Positions 16,913-30,745 of a stretch of 64,000 nucleotides of DNA are shown here, piece by piece. Source of the stretch: Xanthomonas arboricola pv. juglandis (lineage in GTDB: Bacteria > Pseudomonadota > Gammaproteobacteria > Xanthomonadales > Xanthomonadaceae); contig NZ_JZEF01000001.1 of NCBI RefSeq assembly GCF_001013475.1, forward strand, positions 869,458 to 933,457, given 5' to 3'. The notes under the pieces were generated by a model that did not search any database, was not told the DNA's origin, and saw nothing but the letters and a program-made list of their open reading frames with translations. Each line of letters starts with the position of its first letter. Position 1 is the first letter of the stretch. The position numbers and the translations under genes were made by a program.

Positions 16913-17331
16913 GCGCGCCGACTGCATCGCGCGCATTTCGCTACCTGGCCACGCTGTCGGCGTTGTCGTTCTTCGCGCTGGGCGCGGCGTGGCTGCTGGC
17001 GCCTGCGGCCATGCTGGCCAACTGGGGCGTGGCCTTCGACAGCGAAGCGCTTGGCGTGCTCGGCCGACGCGCCGCACCGCTGTATGCAGCCATCGGCGTC
17101 ATGCTGCTGCTGGTGCGAACGGCGCCACCGTCGCCAGGGCGCCGTGCCGTGATTGCGGGCTTTGTCACCGCATGCCTGTTGCTGGCAGTGCTGGGCGTTG
17201 CGGAGTGGGTGGCCGGGCATGTCAACGCCGGCATCTTCGCGGCAGTCGCGATCGAGATCGGCTTTCCGCTGGCGTTCCTGCTGGTGACGCGTGCCGAGGC
17301 CGGGTCGCGGCACAACGACAAGGCGCGATGA
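16909..17331 (+). CDS. Small integral membrane protein of unknown function
   Basis: A 140-residue protein with four predicted transmembrane helices (about residues 12-35, 51-70, 79-104, 108-128) and no recognised motif. The ATG overlaps the stop of the upstream remnant as ATGA. The coupling suggests it was the second gene of an operon whose first gene is now decayed. It has a short basic C-terminal tail, probably in the cytoplasm. I cannot assign a function. Confidence 0.65.
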   Translation: MSAPTASRAFRYLATLSALSFFALGAAWLLAPAAMLANWGVAFDSEALGVLGRRAAPLYAAIGVMLLLVRTAPPSPGRRAVIAGFVTACLLLAVLGVAEWVAGHVNAGIFAAVAIEIGFPLAFLLVTRAEAGSRHNDKAR

Positions 17332-17524
17332 TGGCAGGCATGGCGGCGCCTGTGGGGTGCTGTCATGCGAGTTGGCGGACATGACACGCTGCAAGACGGG
17401 TCAACCAAGCGGTGCGAGCAGTTGGCAACTGATGTGGATGTCGCATGGAAAACGCAGTTGCCGGGGCGGTGCACGCCGATTCCAGTCACGGCTGTGTAGC
17501 TGCGCCGGCTACGCATCTCTGCTG

Positions 17525-18961
17525 TCAGCCGCTCGAAGCCCGGTGCCCGCTCATTTCCTGCCCGGCATCCTTGTCGAATCGCACATGCCACCAGGTGGCG
17601 CTGAGCGAAATCAGGCTGACCACGCAGAACGCCAGCGAAAAATCGCGTTGCGCCGGTTGGGTGTGATCGCCGGCCAGCATCGCCAGCTTGAGGATCATTG
17701 CGCCGGCGCATACGCCGACCGAGAGCATCAGTTGCTGCAAGGTGGTGTACAGGCTGCTGGCGCGGCTCATGCGCGATGCGGGTACGTTTTCATAGGCGAT
17801 GGTGTTGTAGGCAGCGAACTGGAACGACATGAAGGCGCCGCAGCACAGCAGCAGGCCGAACATCAGCGCCGGCGGCCAGTCGGGCCGGAACAACGCACAC
17901 ACCATGTAGCCCAGGCTGGCGAGCACACCGTTGCCGATCAGGCTGTTGCGATAGCCGAAGCGGCGCAGCAACTGCGGGGTGATGCTGCGCATCAGCAGTG
18001 CGCCGAGCGCGGTGGCCAGGATCAGGCGCCCGCTGTGCGCGGCGCTCATGCCGAAGCCGATCTGGAACAGCAGCGGCAGCAGGAACGGATGCGCGCCCTG
18101 GGTGATGCGCATCAGCGCGCCGCCGATCACCGACAAGCGGAACGAATCGATCCGCAGCAGGCTCAGGTCCAGCAGCGGAGCGGGGTGGTGGCGTGCATGC
18201 CACAGATACCCCAACGCAGCGCTGCCGCCGATGGCCAGCAGCCAGCTAGCCGTGCCGAGGCCGTCCTGCTGGCTGACCATTTCCAGGCCGAACAGCAGGC
18301 AGCCCAACGCGGTGCCGCACAGCACGAAACCGCGCAGGTCGAAACGTGCCGGTGTGGTTTCGGTGGGAATTTCCGGGATGAAACGGCGTACCAGCAGAAA
18401 GCCGGCAATGCCGATCGGCACGTTGATGTAGAAGATCCAGCGCCAGTCCAGATACGAGACGAAAAATCCGCCCAGCGGCGGGCCGAGCATTGGGCCGATG
18501 AAGGCCGGCACCAGCGTCCAGGCCATGGCCGACACCAGGTGACGGCGCTCCACCGTGCGCAGCAGGATCAGCCGGCCGAGCGGGGCCATCATCGCGCCGC
18601 CGGCGCCTTGCAGTACGCGCGCGGCGACCATGGTGGGCAGGCTGTCGGCCAGCGAACACAGGATCGAGCCGCCGACGAACACCCAGATCGATGCGCCGAA
18701 CACCCGGCGCAGGCCGAAGCGGTCGGCGATCGCGCCGCTGGCCGGGATCAGCACCGCCAGCGCCAGCAGGTAGCTGGTCATGGCGATGCTCATCGCCGGC
18801 GCGGCAACGCCGAAATCGCGCGCCAGGGTCGGCAGCGCGGTCGCCAGCACAGTGGCATCCATCTGCTCCATGAAGATGGCGCAGGCCAGGATCAGCGAGA
18901 TGATGCGGTAATCGGGATAACGCGGCGGCGTGATGCCGGCCTCGGACACGCTGGAGGACAT
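17525..18961 (-). CDS. MFS drug exporter, DHA2 (14-TM) family
   Basis: A 478-residue major facilitator. The first helix carries the DHA2 signature (FMEQMDATVLATALPTLARDFG), followed by motif A in the 2-3 loop (SGAIADRFGLRRVFG) and the export motif region GAGGAMMAPLGR. The start at 18961 (MSSSVSEAG) was chosen; upstream the frame is open but gives an unlikely basic stretch. The predicted role is proton-coupled export of small toxic molecules across the inner membrane. It is alone on its strand, with no adaptor or regulator gene beside it. Confidence 0.9.
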   Translation of the reverse strand: MSSSVSEAGITPPRYPDYRIISLILACAIFMEQMDATVLATALPTLARDFGVAAPAMSIAMTSYLLALAVLIPASGAIADRFGLRRVFGASIWVFVGGSILCSLADSLPTMVAARVLQGAGGAMMAPLGRLILLRTVERRHLVSAMAWTLVPAFIGPMLGPPLGGFFVSYLDWRWIFYINVPIGIAGFLLVRRFIPEIPTETTPARFDLRGFVLCGTALGCLLFGLEMVSQQDGLGTASWLLAIGGSAALGYLWHARHHPAPLLDLSLLRIDSFRLSVIGGALMRITQGAHPFLLPLLFQIGFGMSAAHSGRLILATALGALLMRSITPQLLRRFGYRNSLIGNGVLASLGYMVCALFRPDWPPALMFGLLLCCGAFMSFQFAAYNTIAYENVPASRMSRASSLYTTLQQLMLSVGVCAGAMILKLAMLAGDHTQPAQRDFSLAFCVVSLISLSATWWHVRFDKDAGQEMSGHRASSG

Positions 18962-19207
18962 CGGACTCTCGGTTGCGGGGCCGCATCGGTGGCGCGCAAA
19001 TGGCGATCGGACCGGCCCGCGTCGCACGGTGTTGTGCGGCGCAACATGGCTATTGTCCGCCCGTGCGAAGCGGTGTTCAAGCACACGCCAGGCAACACTG
19101 CGTACGCATCACAGGGCCGATAACACCACCAGCCCACCTGAGAGAGCCGTACGCTCGCAAGACGGGCGCGAATGCTCGCCCGATCGGCCCGCAAACTGCT
19201 CAGCCCG

Positions 19208-19248
19208 TCCCGATTCCCCAATCCCGATTCCCGATTCCCGATTCCCGG
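19208..19248. repeat. Tandem CCCGATT-type short repeat
   Basis: Between the DHA2 gene and the HD-GYP gene the sequence repeats a heptamer of the form CCCGATT about four times, with one variant unit. The reverse complement of this motif (GGGATT) appears again at 56733-56762, so the motif is dispersed. It lies just downstream of the HD-GYP stop at 19253. Confidence 0.7.
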
Positions 19249-19252
19249 CTCT

Positions 19253-20245
<993 letters not shown>

Positions 20246-20277
20246 GGAGGCTCCTTGCCAGCCGGCGTGGTGAGCGG

Positions 20278-24372
<4,095 letters not shown>

Positions 24373-24524
24373 TTCTGTTCCCTTGCCTTGCCTGTTGCGT
24401 GCCCGGTGTGCTGGCCGACAGCGAAGTCGGTCTCGTGGTGGCGCCTGACGATCATCAGACTACGTGCAGTCTCCCCGGCGTCCGCACGTGCGTCCGGTGG
24501 GCGATCAACGTCATTGCCAATGCA

Positions 24525-25829
24525 TCAGAACGCCAGCCAGATCGATAATGCGTGAAGGGCAAGGCCGATCAGTCCGCCCACCAACGTTCCATTGAACCGA
24601 ATGTATTGCAGATCGCGTCCGACACCCAATTCCAATTGTTCGACGAGGTGACGTTCGTCCCAACTTTTCATCGTCGACGCGATATGGTCGGTCACCGATG
24701 CGCGCAAGCGTGTGGTGAGTTTGTCGGCAGCCTGCAACATGTGCTGGTTGAGCGCTTCGCGCAGCGAGGGATCCTGCGACAAGGCCTGGCCGAGCGATTG
24801 CATGGAGCGCTCCATATGCGCGGCCATCGACGATTCCTCACGCGCCAGGTCGTTGCGCAGTGCATCGCGAATCTCGCCCCACAGACCTTGCACGTAGTCC
24901 TGCAAGGCCGGATGTTCGATCGCGCGCTGCTTGAGTTCTTCCACGCGCTCGGCCATTGCCGGCTCGTCGCGCAGGCGCGCGATGTAGCGTTGCAGCCAGG
25001 CTTCATAGTCGAGCCTGATTGGATGCTCGGGCGTCTTGAGGATGTCCTGCAACTCCTCGATCGCCGCACGCGCCATGCGGTCGGCCAGGCTGTCGCCGAT
25101 CTCCTCGATCGGCTTGACCCAGTTCACCGTGCCGACCAGCTTGGGCCACTCGCGCCGCGCGTAACGCACGATCAAGGCCGAGGCGCGCGTCTTGACCTGC
25201 TCCTGATCCAGCCACTCGCCCAGGCGCAGCAGCACCTCGTCCAGCAATTTCTGATGCCGGCCATCGGTGGTCAGCAGCGCCATCACATCGCCGACGGTGG
25301 CGGCAGCATTCCATTTGCGCAGACGGTCGACCACGAAGCGCTGGATCGCGCGGCGCACCGCGGCCTCGTCCAGCAGCTCCAGCGCCTGCAGCATCCAGCT
25401 GCGCGCCATCTGCGCGAGCATGCGCGCCTGTTCGGGTTTGGCCAGCCATTCGCCCAGGCGGCTGGCCGGGTCGAACACGCGCAGTTTGTCCATCAACGCC
25501 TCGGGGGCGAGGAACTGGTCGCGCACGAACACCGCCAGGCCGTCGGCCAGACGGTCCTTGCCGCGCGGCAGGATGGCGGTGTGCGGAATCGGCAGGCCCA
25601 TCGGGCGGCGGAACAAGGCCACCACCGCGAACCAATCGGCCAGTGCGCCGACCGTGGCCGCTTCGCAGAAGGCCGAGACCCAGGCCCAGACGCCTTGTTC
25701 GCCCATCAGGTGGCTGACGACGAAGCCGGCGAACATGGCCAGCAGCAGGGCCACAGCCAACAGCTTCATGCGCTGCAGCTGGGCACGACGGGGATCGACG
25801 GGGCGGGGAGTGCTAACGCTTGGTTCCAT
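24525..25829 (-). CDS. DUF445 family membrane protein
   Basis: A 434-residue DUF445 protein. An N-terminal hydrophobic segment (MKLLAVALLLAMFAGFVV) is followed by the conserved block GALADWFAVVALFRRPMGLPIPHTAILPRGKDRLADGL, a long helical soluble region and a second transmembrane segment at the C-terminus (GLIGLALHALSIWLAF). The start at 25829 (MEPSVS) was chosen; the longer frame adds repeat-derived residues. The function of the family is not established. It stands alone, followed by the hybrid kinase on the same strand after 152 bp, and its upstream side is the palindromic repeat array. Confidence 0.88.
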   Translation of the reverse strand: MEPSVSTPRPVDPRRAQLQRMKLLAVALLLAMFAGFVVSHLMGEQGVWAWVSAFCEAATVGALADWFAVVALFRRPMGLPIPHTAILPRGKDRLADGLAVFVRDQFLAPEALMDKLRVFDPASRLGEWLAKPEQARMLAQMARSWMLQALELLDEAAVRRAIQRFVVDRLRKWNAAATVGDVMALLTTDGRHQKLLDEVLLRLGEWLDQEQVKTRASALIVRYARREWPKLVGTVNWVKPIEEIGDSLADRMARAAIEELQDILKTPEHPIRLDYEAWLQRYIARLRDEPAMAERVEELKQRAIEHPALQDYVQGLWGEIRDALRNDLAREESSMAAHMERSMQSLGQALSQDPSLREALNQHMLQAADKLTTRLRASVTDHIASTMKSWDERHLVEQLELGVGRDLQYIRFNGTLVGGLIGLALHALSIWLAF

Positions 25830-25889
25830 CTGCGCAGTGTACCCAGTCGCCGGAGCAGGGCATGTCCACGGCCGGGGCGTGATGGCCCG

Positions 25890-26308
25890 GTAGGAGCGCG
25901 CCCGAGCGCGACGGGTCACCGGGACAGCCACATCGCGCCCGGGTGCGCTCCTACGAGTCGTTGCAGTGATCGCGGCTGCCGATCGCGGTGGCGGCTGATC
26001 GGTTCTGTAGGAGCGCGCCTGAGCGCGACGGGGTTACCAGGAACGCCGCGTCGCGCCCGGGTGCGCTCCTACGAGTGGTTGCAGCGATCGCGGTGGCCGT
26101 TCGCGGTGGCAGCTGATCGGTTCTGTAGGAGCGCGCCTGAGCGCGACGGGGTTACCGGGAACGCCGCGTCGCGCCCGGGTGCGCTCCTACGGGTGTTTGC
26201 GGTGATCGCGGTTGCCATTTGCGGTGGCGGCTGATCGGTTCTGTAGGAGCGCGCCTGAGCGCGATGGCGTTACCGGGACAGCCACGCCGCGCCCGGGTGC
26301 GCTCCTAC
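25890..26308. repeat. Four tandem units of a ~118-bp palindromic (REP-like) element
   Basis: Four units begin at 25890, 26007, 26125 and 26243, each starting GTAGGAGCGC and closing about 66 bp later with GCGCTCCTAC (ends at 25954, 26072, 26190 and 26308). Within a unit the two arms are complementary over about 24 bp with roughly three mismatches, so each can form a long hairpin. The ~52-bp linkers (GATCGCGGT...GCTGATCGGTTCT) are also repeated. The ends resemble REP elements known from Xanthomonas, Stenotrophomonas and Pseudomonas. The array fills the gap between the DUF445 gene and the ParB-like gene. Confidence 0.9.
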
Positions 26309-26328
26309 GGTGATGCACCGTCTGGCAC

Positions 26329-27186
26329 TTAGCCGCGCAGGCGCTCCAGCTGCGATTGCAGCGCGGTCACCTTGGCCTGCAGCGCGGCGTTTTCGTTTTC
26401 CAGTTCGGTGACGCGGCGTTGCAGGGCTTTCATGTCGCGGCGTTCGGCTTCGCCGCCTTCGGCCTCGTCGGGCTTGGGTTTGCGCTTGGCGTCGCGTACG
26501 CGCTTGGCAGCCTGTTTGAGCTCGGCCTTGCCGGCCTGCGCGGCGGCGCGTTGCTCGTCCTCGGACAAGGTGGCCACGGCAGCGGCGGCGCTGATCGAAA
26601 TCTCGCCGGCCTTGACCGCCTGCACCACTTCCGGGGCGGCCTGCTTGTGGATGCGCTCGATCATCACCACCTGGTTATTGCTCAGGCGGGCCTCGCGCGC
26701 CAGCTCGGCGCGGCTGACCGGGGTGGAGGTTTCTTCCCACGGTGGGCTGTCGCTGTCCGCGGCCGCCGGCGTGGCGTCGTGGTCGATGCCGGTGGCCGGC
26801 TGCTCAGGGTCGGCAACCGCCGGCGCTTCGGCAGCGGCGTCGGCGTCGCGCTGGCTGCGCTGGCGCGCGGCCAGGATCTCGCGCTTGCGCAGCGCCAGCA
26901 CGCCACGCTGGAAGTCCGACACGCTGCGCCGGCCCAGGTGCTGCTCGATCATCCACAGCTGCACGTCCTGCATCGACTGGAAGCGCGGGTTCTGCACGGT
27001 CTGGAACGGCAGGTCGTGCTTCTGGCAGATGCCGTAGCGGTTGTGGCCATCCACCAGCACATCGCCCCACAGCACCAGCGCATCGCGGCAGCCCTCGGCC
27101 AGCAGGCTGCGCTCCAGCGCCTCGTGCTCGTCGGGCGTCAGCGGGTCGATGTAGGCCTTGAGTTCTTCTTTGACAACGATGTTCAT
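26329..27186 (-). CDS. ParB-like nuclease-fold protein with C-terminal coiled coil
   Basis: A 285-residue protein. The N-terminus (about 1-80) resembles the ParB/sulfiredoxin fold, with the ParB-type box LVDGHNRY and the preceding LVLWGDV strand. An Ala/Asp/Pro-rich linker follows, then a helical region like the ParB central domain (REARLSNNQVVMIERI, ISISAAAAVATL). The last ~40 residues form a strong heptad-repeat coiled coil (LQRRVTELENENAALQAKV). No ParA is encoded nearby, so it is not a standard partition operon. It may be an orphan DNA-binding protein. Its stop lies 21 bp from the palindromic array. Confidence 0.75.
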   Translation of the reverse strand: MNIVVKEELKAYIDPLTPDEHEALERSLLAEGCRDALVLWGDVLVDGHNRYGICQKHDLPFQTVQNPRFQSMQDVQLWMIEQHLGRRSVSDFQRGVLALRKREILAARQRSQRDADAAAEAPAVADPEQPATGIDHDATPAAADSDSPPWEETSTPVSRAELAREARLSNNQVVMIERIHKQAAPEVVQAVKAGEISISAAAAVATLSEDEQRAAAQAGKAELKQAAKRVRDAKRKPKPDEAEGGEAERRDMKALQRRVTELENENAALQAKVTALQSQLERLRG

Positions 27187-27297
27187 GCGGCAACTGCGGG
27201 GAAGTGCGGGGCCGGCATTGTAGTGAGCCTGCCCCGGCTTTGCGCGCTTGACCGCGCCGCGTGCCGGCGTTACGCGCGGGCGCCTGTGTCCTGGTCG

Positions 27298-28650
27298 TCA
27301 GGCGGTGCTGCGCAGGATCTTCGCCAGCGTTTCGACCATCTGCCCGATCTGCTCGGGCGTGACGATCAGCGGTGGTGACAGCGCGATGACATCGCCGGTG
27401 ACGCGCACCAGCAGGCCGCCGTCGTGGAAGCAACGCTCGAACACCTCGTAGCCGCGTGCGCCCGGCGCGCCGTCGCGTGGCGCCAGCTCGATCGCGCCGA
27501 TCAGGCCGATGTTGCGGATGTCGATGACGTGCGGCAGCCCGCGCAGGCTGTGCAGCGCGTCTTCCCATTGCGGGCCCAGCGTGATCGCGCGGTCGAACAG
27601 GTGTTCTTCGGCGTAGGTGTCCAGCGTGGCGATCGCCGCGGCGCAGGCCAGCGGATGGCCGGAATAGGTGTAGCCGTGGAAGAGCTCGATCGCGTTCTGC
27701 GGCCCCTGCATGAAGGCCGCGTGGATCGCATCGGCCACAAGCACCGCGCCCATCGGCACGCTGCCGCTGGTCAACCCCTTGGCGGCGGTGATCAGGTCCG
27801 GCGTGACGCCGAAGCGTTGCGCCGCGAATGCCTCGCCGACCCGGCCGAAGCCGGTGATGACCTCGTCGAACACCAGCACGATGCCGTGGCGGTCGCAGAT
27901 GGCGCGCAGCCGCTGCAGATAGCCTTCCGGCGGCAGGATCACCCCGGCCGAGCCGGATACCGGCTCGACGAAGACCGCCGCAATGGTCGAGGCATCGTGC
28001 AGGGTGATCAGGCGTTCCAGATCGTCGGCCAGCTCGGCGCCGTGCGCCGGCAGCCCGCGCGCGTAGGCATTGCGTTGCAGATCCAGCGTATGCCGCAGAT
28101 GGTCGGTGCCGGCCAGCAGGGGGCCGAACCATTTGCGGTTGTTGGGCAGCCCGCCGATCGACATGCCGCCGAAGCCGACCCCGTGATAGGCCTTTTCGCG
28201 CCCGATGAAGCGGGTGCGCTGGCCCTCGCCGCGCAGGCGATGGTAGGCCAGCACGATCTTCATCGCGCTGTCGACCGCCTCTGAGCCGGAGTTGGTGAAG
28301 AACACATGGCCCAGGCCCGGCGGTGCGATCGCGGCCAGCCGCTGCGCCAGCACGAACGGCAGCGGTGAACCCATCTGGAAGGTCGGCGCGAAATCCAGCG
28401 TGCCGGCCTGCTCACGGATCGCCGCCACGATGCGCTCGCGGGCGTGGCCGGCATTGCAGCACCACAGCCCGGCGGTGCCGTCCAGGATCTGGCGGCCGTC
28501 GACATCGCGGTAGTACATGCCGGCAGCGGAGGCCAGCAGGCGCGGGCGCGCCTTGAACTGGCGGTTGGCGGTGAACGGCATCCAGAACGCGTCCAGGTGC
28601 GCCGGTACCTGCAGCGCGTGCGCGCCATCGCGCGGAGGGTGGTCGTGCAT
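27298..28650 (-). CDS. Class III omega-amino acid:pyruvate aminotransferase (beta-alanine-pyruvate type)
   Basis: A 450-residue PLP enzyme of aminotransferase class III. The N-terminal LDAFWMPFTANRQFK is characteristic of the beta-alanine/omega-amino acid:pyruvate group. Cofactor motifs are NSGSEAVDSAMK, VFDEVITGFGR with the pyridine-binding Asp, and the Schiff-base lysine K291 in TAAKGLTSG. Expected reaction: beta-alanine or another omega-amino acid plus pyruvate to the semialdehyde plus alanine. No semialdehyde dehydrogenase gene adjoins it, though the polyamine locus lies about 10 kb away. It is a single-gene unit on the minus strand. Confidence 0.88.
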   Translation of the reverse strand: MHDHPPRDGAHALQVPAHLDAFWMPFTANRQFKARPRLLASAAGMYYRDVDGRQILDGTAGLWCCNAGHARERIVAAIREQAGTLDFAPTFQMGSPLPFVLAQRLAAIAPPGLGHVFFTNSGSEAVDSAMKIVLAYHRLRGEGQRTRFIGREKAYHGVGFGGMSIGGLPNNRKWFGPLLAGTDHLRHTLDLQRNAYARGLPAHGAELADDLERLITLHDASTIAAVFVEPVSGSAGVILPPEGYLQRLRAICDRHGIVLVFDEVITGFGRVGEAFAAQRFGVTPDLITAAKGLTSGSVPMGAVLVADAIHAAFMQGPQNAIELFHGYTYSGHPLACAAAIATLDTYAEEHLFDRAITLGPQWEDALHSLRGLPHVIDIRNIGLIGAIELAPRDGAPGARGYEVFERCFHDGGLLVRVTGDVIALSPPLIVTPEQIGQMVETLAKILRSTA

Positions 28651-29059
28651 GGCGGACTCTGTCGCTGGGGAGCGTCCGACTGTACGGCCACCGCGCGTCG
28701 GCCGTCACCCCGGCCGAGCGCGACGGCGAGCACGATTTGCAGACCCGCATGCGCCGATCCGCATGGACTAGTCAATTAGTCGCAACGTCGGCCGCTAAGC
28801 TGTGGGAACGCCTTGTGGTGCAGGCCATGACGGGTTTTTGACCGGCTGCGGGGCGCGCCGAAGCATTGCAAAGATTCAACGATCGCCGATGATGCGCCAG
28901 ACGAGTGCCAGTTGGGCCTGGTAGTCGCCGCTGCCCTTATCGCAATACGTCAATCGATCGCAGCCATCAATCGTTTTCGGAGCCACTGACACCGCCTGCG
29001 CGCAGCCGTCCTGTCGGGCGCTCCGGACACACTTCATCGCACTTTTTAGGGGAACGGGA
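28651..29059. other. 409-bp divergent intergenic region
   Basis: It separates the transaminase (minus) from the OFA antiporter (plus). It contains a short palindrome at 28766-28781 and the ribosome site AGGGGAACGGGA of the antiporter. No gene is supported: the minus-strand frame across 28876-29199 overlaps the antiporter start and looks like a shadow. No clear promoter pair was found. Confidence 0.6.
28766..28781. promoter_or_regulatory. Palindrome upstream of the transaminase gene (possible operator)
   Basis: GACTA-GTCAAT-TAGTC has perfect 5-bp arms and 6 of 8 symmetric pairs, in a locally AT-rich patch about 116 bp before the transaminase start. It could bind a dimeric regulator; no regulator gene adjoins it, so this is only a candidate. 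Confidence 0.3.
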
Positions 29060-30739
29060 ATGACACAAGGGTCCACCGTGGCGAGCGCCAACGGCGCAGA
29101 CGCCGGCCTGCTGTCCAAGGAGCGCATCGTTGCGCGTCCGGGCTTCAATCGTTGGTTGGTACCGCCGGCGGCACTGGCGATCCACCTGTGTATCGGCATG
29201 GCCTATGGCTTCAGCGTGTTCTGGCTGCCGCTGTCCAAGGCGCTGGGCATCACCGAGGCGATCGCGTGTCCGGCCGACATGGGCCTGTTCGCGCGCATGG
29301 TCGCCACCACCTGCGACTGGAAGATCAGCGAGCTGCAGTGGATGTACACGCTGTTCTTCGTGCTGCTGGGCTGCTCGGCGGCGATCTGGGGCGGCTGGCT
29401 GGAACGTGCCGGCCCGCGCAAGGCCGGTGTGGTCTCGGCGCTGTGCTGGTGCGGCGGGCTGGTGATTTCGGCGGCCGGCATCCACTTCCATCAGATCTGG
29501 ATGCTGTGGCTGGGCTCGGGCGTGATCGGCGGCATTGGTCTGGGCCTGGGTTACATCTCGCCGGTGTCGACGCTGATCAAGTGGTTCCCGGACCGTCGCG
29601 GCATGGCGACCGGCATGGCGATCATGGGCTTCGGTGGCGGCGCGATGATCGGCAGCCCGCTGGCCGATGCGCTGATGCGCCACTTCGCCACGCCGACTTC
29701 GGTGGGCGTGATGGAAACCTTCCTGGTGATGGCGGCGCTGTACTTCGTCTTCATGATGGCCGGCGCGTTCGGCTATCGCGTGCCGCCGAGCGGCTGGACC
29801 CCCGCCGGCTGGACCGCGCCGGTGGCCAGCAACAACGCCATGATCACTGCCAACCACGTGCACGTGAGCAAGGTCTGGGGCATCCCGCAGTTCTGGCTGC
29901 TGTGGGGCGTGCTGTGCCTGAACGTGTCGGCCGGCATCGGCGTGATCGGCATGTCCTCGCCGATGCTGCAGGAAGTGTTCGGCGGCCGGTTGATCGGGGT
30001 GGACGTCGGCTTCGGCAGCCTGGACACGGCGCAGCTGGCCAGCATCGCGGCCATCGCGGCCGGCTTCACCGGCCTGCTCAGCCTGTTCAACATCGGCGGG
30101 CGCTTCTTCTGGGCCAGCATGTCCGACAAGCTCGGCCGCAAGAATACCTACACGCTGTTCTTCGTGCTGGGCATCTGCCTGTACGCGGCTGCGCCGTCGG
30201 CCGGCGGCGTGGGTGGCATCGCGCTGTTTGCGGGCATCTTCTGCATCATCCTGTCGATGTACGGCGGCGGCTTCGCCACCATCCCGGCATATCTGGCCGA
30301 CCTGTTCGGCACCCAGATGGTCGGCGCCATCCACGGCCGCCTGCTGACCGCCTGGGCCACCGCCGGCATCCTCGGTCCGGTGGTGGTCGGCTACATGCGC
30401 GAGTACCAGCTGGCCCACGGCAGCCCGCCGTCACAGGTCTACAACACCACCATGTACATCCTCGCCGGCATGTTGGTGCTCGGTCTGATCTGCAACCTGT
30501 TGGTGCGCCCGGTGGCCGCGCGTCATTTCATGACGCCGGAAGAACTGGCGCGCGAGAAGCAGCTGGCGCACGAGAAGGTGGACCGCAGCGGCAAGGCGAT
30601 GCTGCCGCCGGAGCAGATGGCTCGCATCGGGCATGGCGGCAACCCCGCCCTGGTCGCGCTGGCCTGGCTGGCGGTGGGTGTGCCGATGTCCTGGGGCATC
30701 TGGGTCACGCTGCAGAAAGCCTTCGTGCTGTTTCATTGA
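29060..30739 (+). CDS. OFA-family MFS transporter (oxalate/formate antiporter-like)
   Basis: A 559-residue major facilitator of the oxalate:formate antiporter family. It has the family blocks CIGMAYGFSVFWLPLSKALGI, SPVSTLIKWFPDRRGMATGMAIMGFGGG and the motif FWASMSDKLGRKNTYTLFF between the two halves. At 559 residues it is about 140 longer than Oxalobacter OxlT, with a longer N-terminus, an extra periplasmic loop and a C-terminal extra helix. It starts with a good Shine-Dalgarno and ends 6 bp before fdhD, so the two are co-transcribed. Transport of formate or a related small carboxylate is inferred from family and context; no oxalate decarboxylation genes are present. Confidence 0.88.
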   Translation: MTQGSTVASANGADAGLLSKERIVARPGFNRWLVPPAALAIHLCIGMAYGFSVFWLPLSKALGITEAIACPADMGLFARMVATTCDWKISELQWMYTLFFVLLGCSAAIWGGWLERAGPRKAGVVSALCWCGGLVISAAGIHFHQIWMLWLGSGVIGGIGLGLGYISPVSTLIKWFPDRRGMATGMAIMGFGGGAMIGSPLADALMRHFATPTSVGVMETFLVMAALYFVFMMAGAFGYRVPPSGWTPAGWTAPVASNNAMITANHVHVSKVWGIPQFWLLWGVLCLNVSAGIGVIGMSSPMLQEVFGGRLIGVDVGFGSLDTAQLASIAAIAAGFTGLLSLFNIGGRFFWASMSDKLGRKNTYTLFFVLGICLYAAAPSAGGVGGIALFAGIFCIILSMYGGGFATIPAYLADLFGTQMVGAIHGRLLTAWATAGILGPVVVGYMREYQLAHGSPPSQVYNTTMYILAGMLVLGLICNLLVRPVAARHFMTPEELAREKQLAHEKVDRSGKAMLPPEQMARIGHGGNPALVALAWLAVGVPMSWGIWVTLQKAFVLFH

Positions 30740-30745
30740 GATGAG

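Noticed and set aside
25890..26308. CRISPR array
   Set aside because: Regular tandem repeats, but the linkers are repeated too instead of unique spacers, the units are 118 bp long with long palindromic arms, and no cas genes are near.
26356..27378. 340-residue plus-strand frame over the ParB-like gene
   Set aside because: Gly/Leu/His-rich shadow without a ribosome site; the opposite strand has coherent ParB-like and coiled-coil sequence.
28876..29199. 107-residue minus-strand frame in the gap before the OFA antiporter
   Set aside because: Overlaps the antiporter start, lacks a ribosome site and resembles no family.
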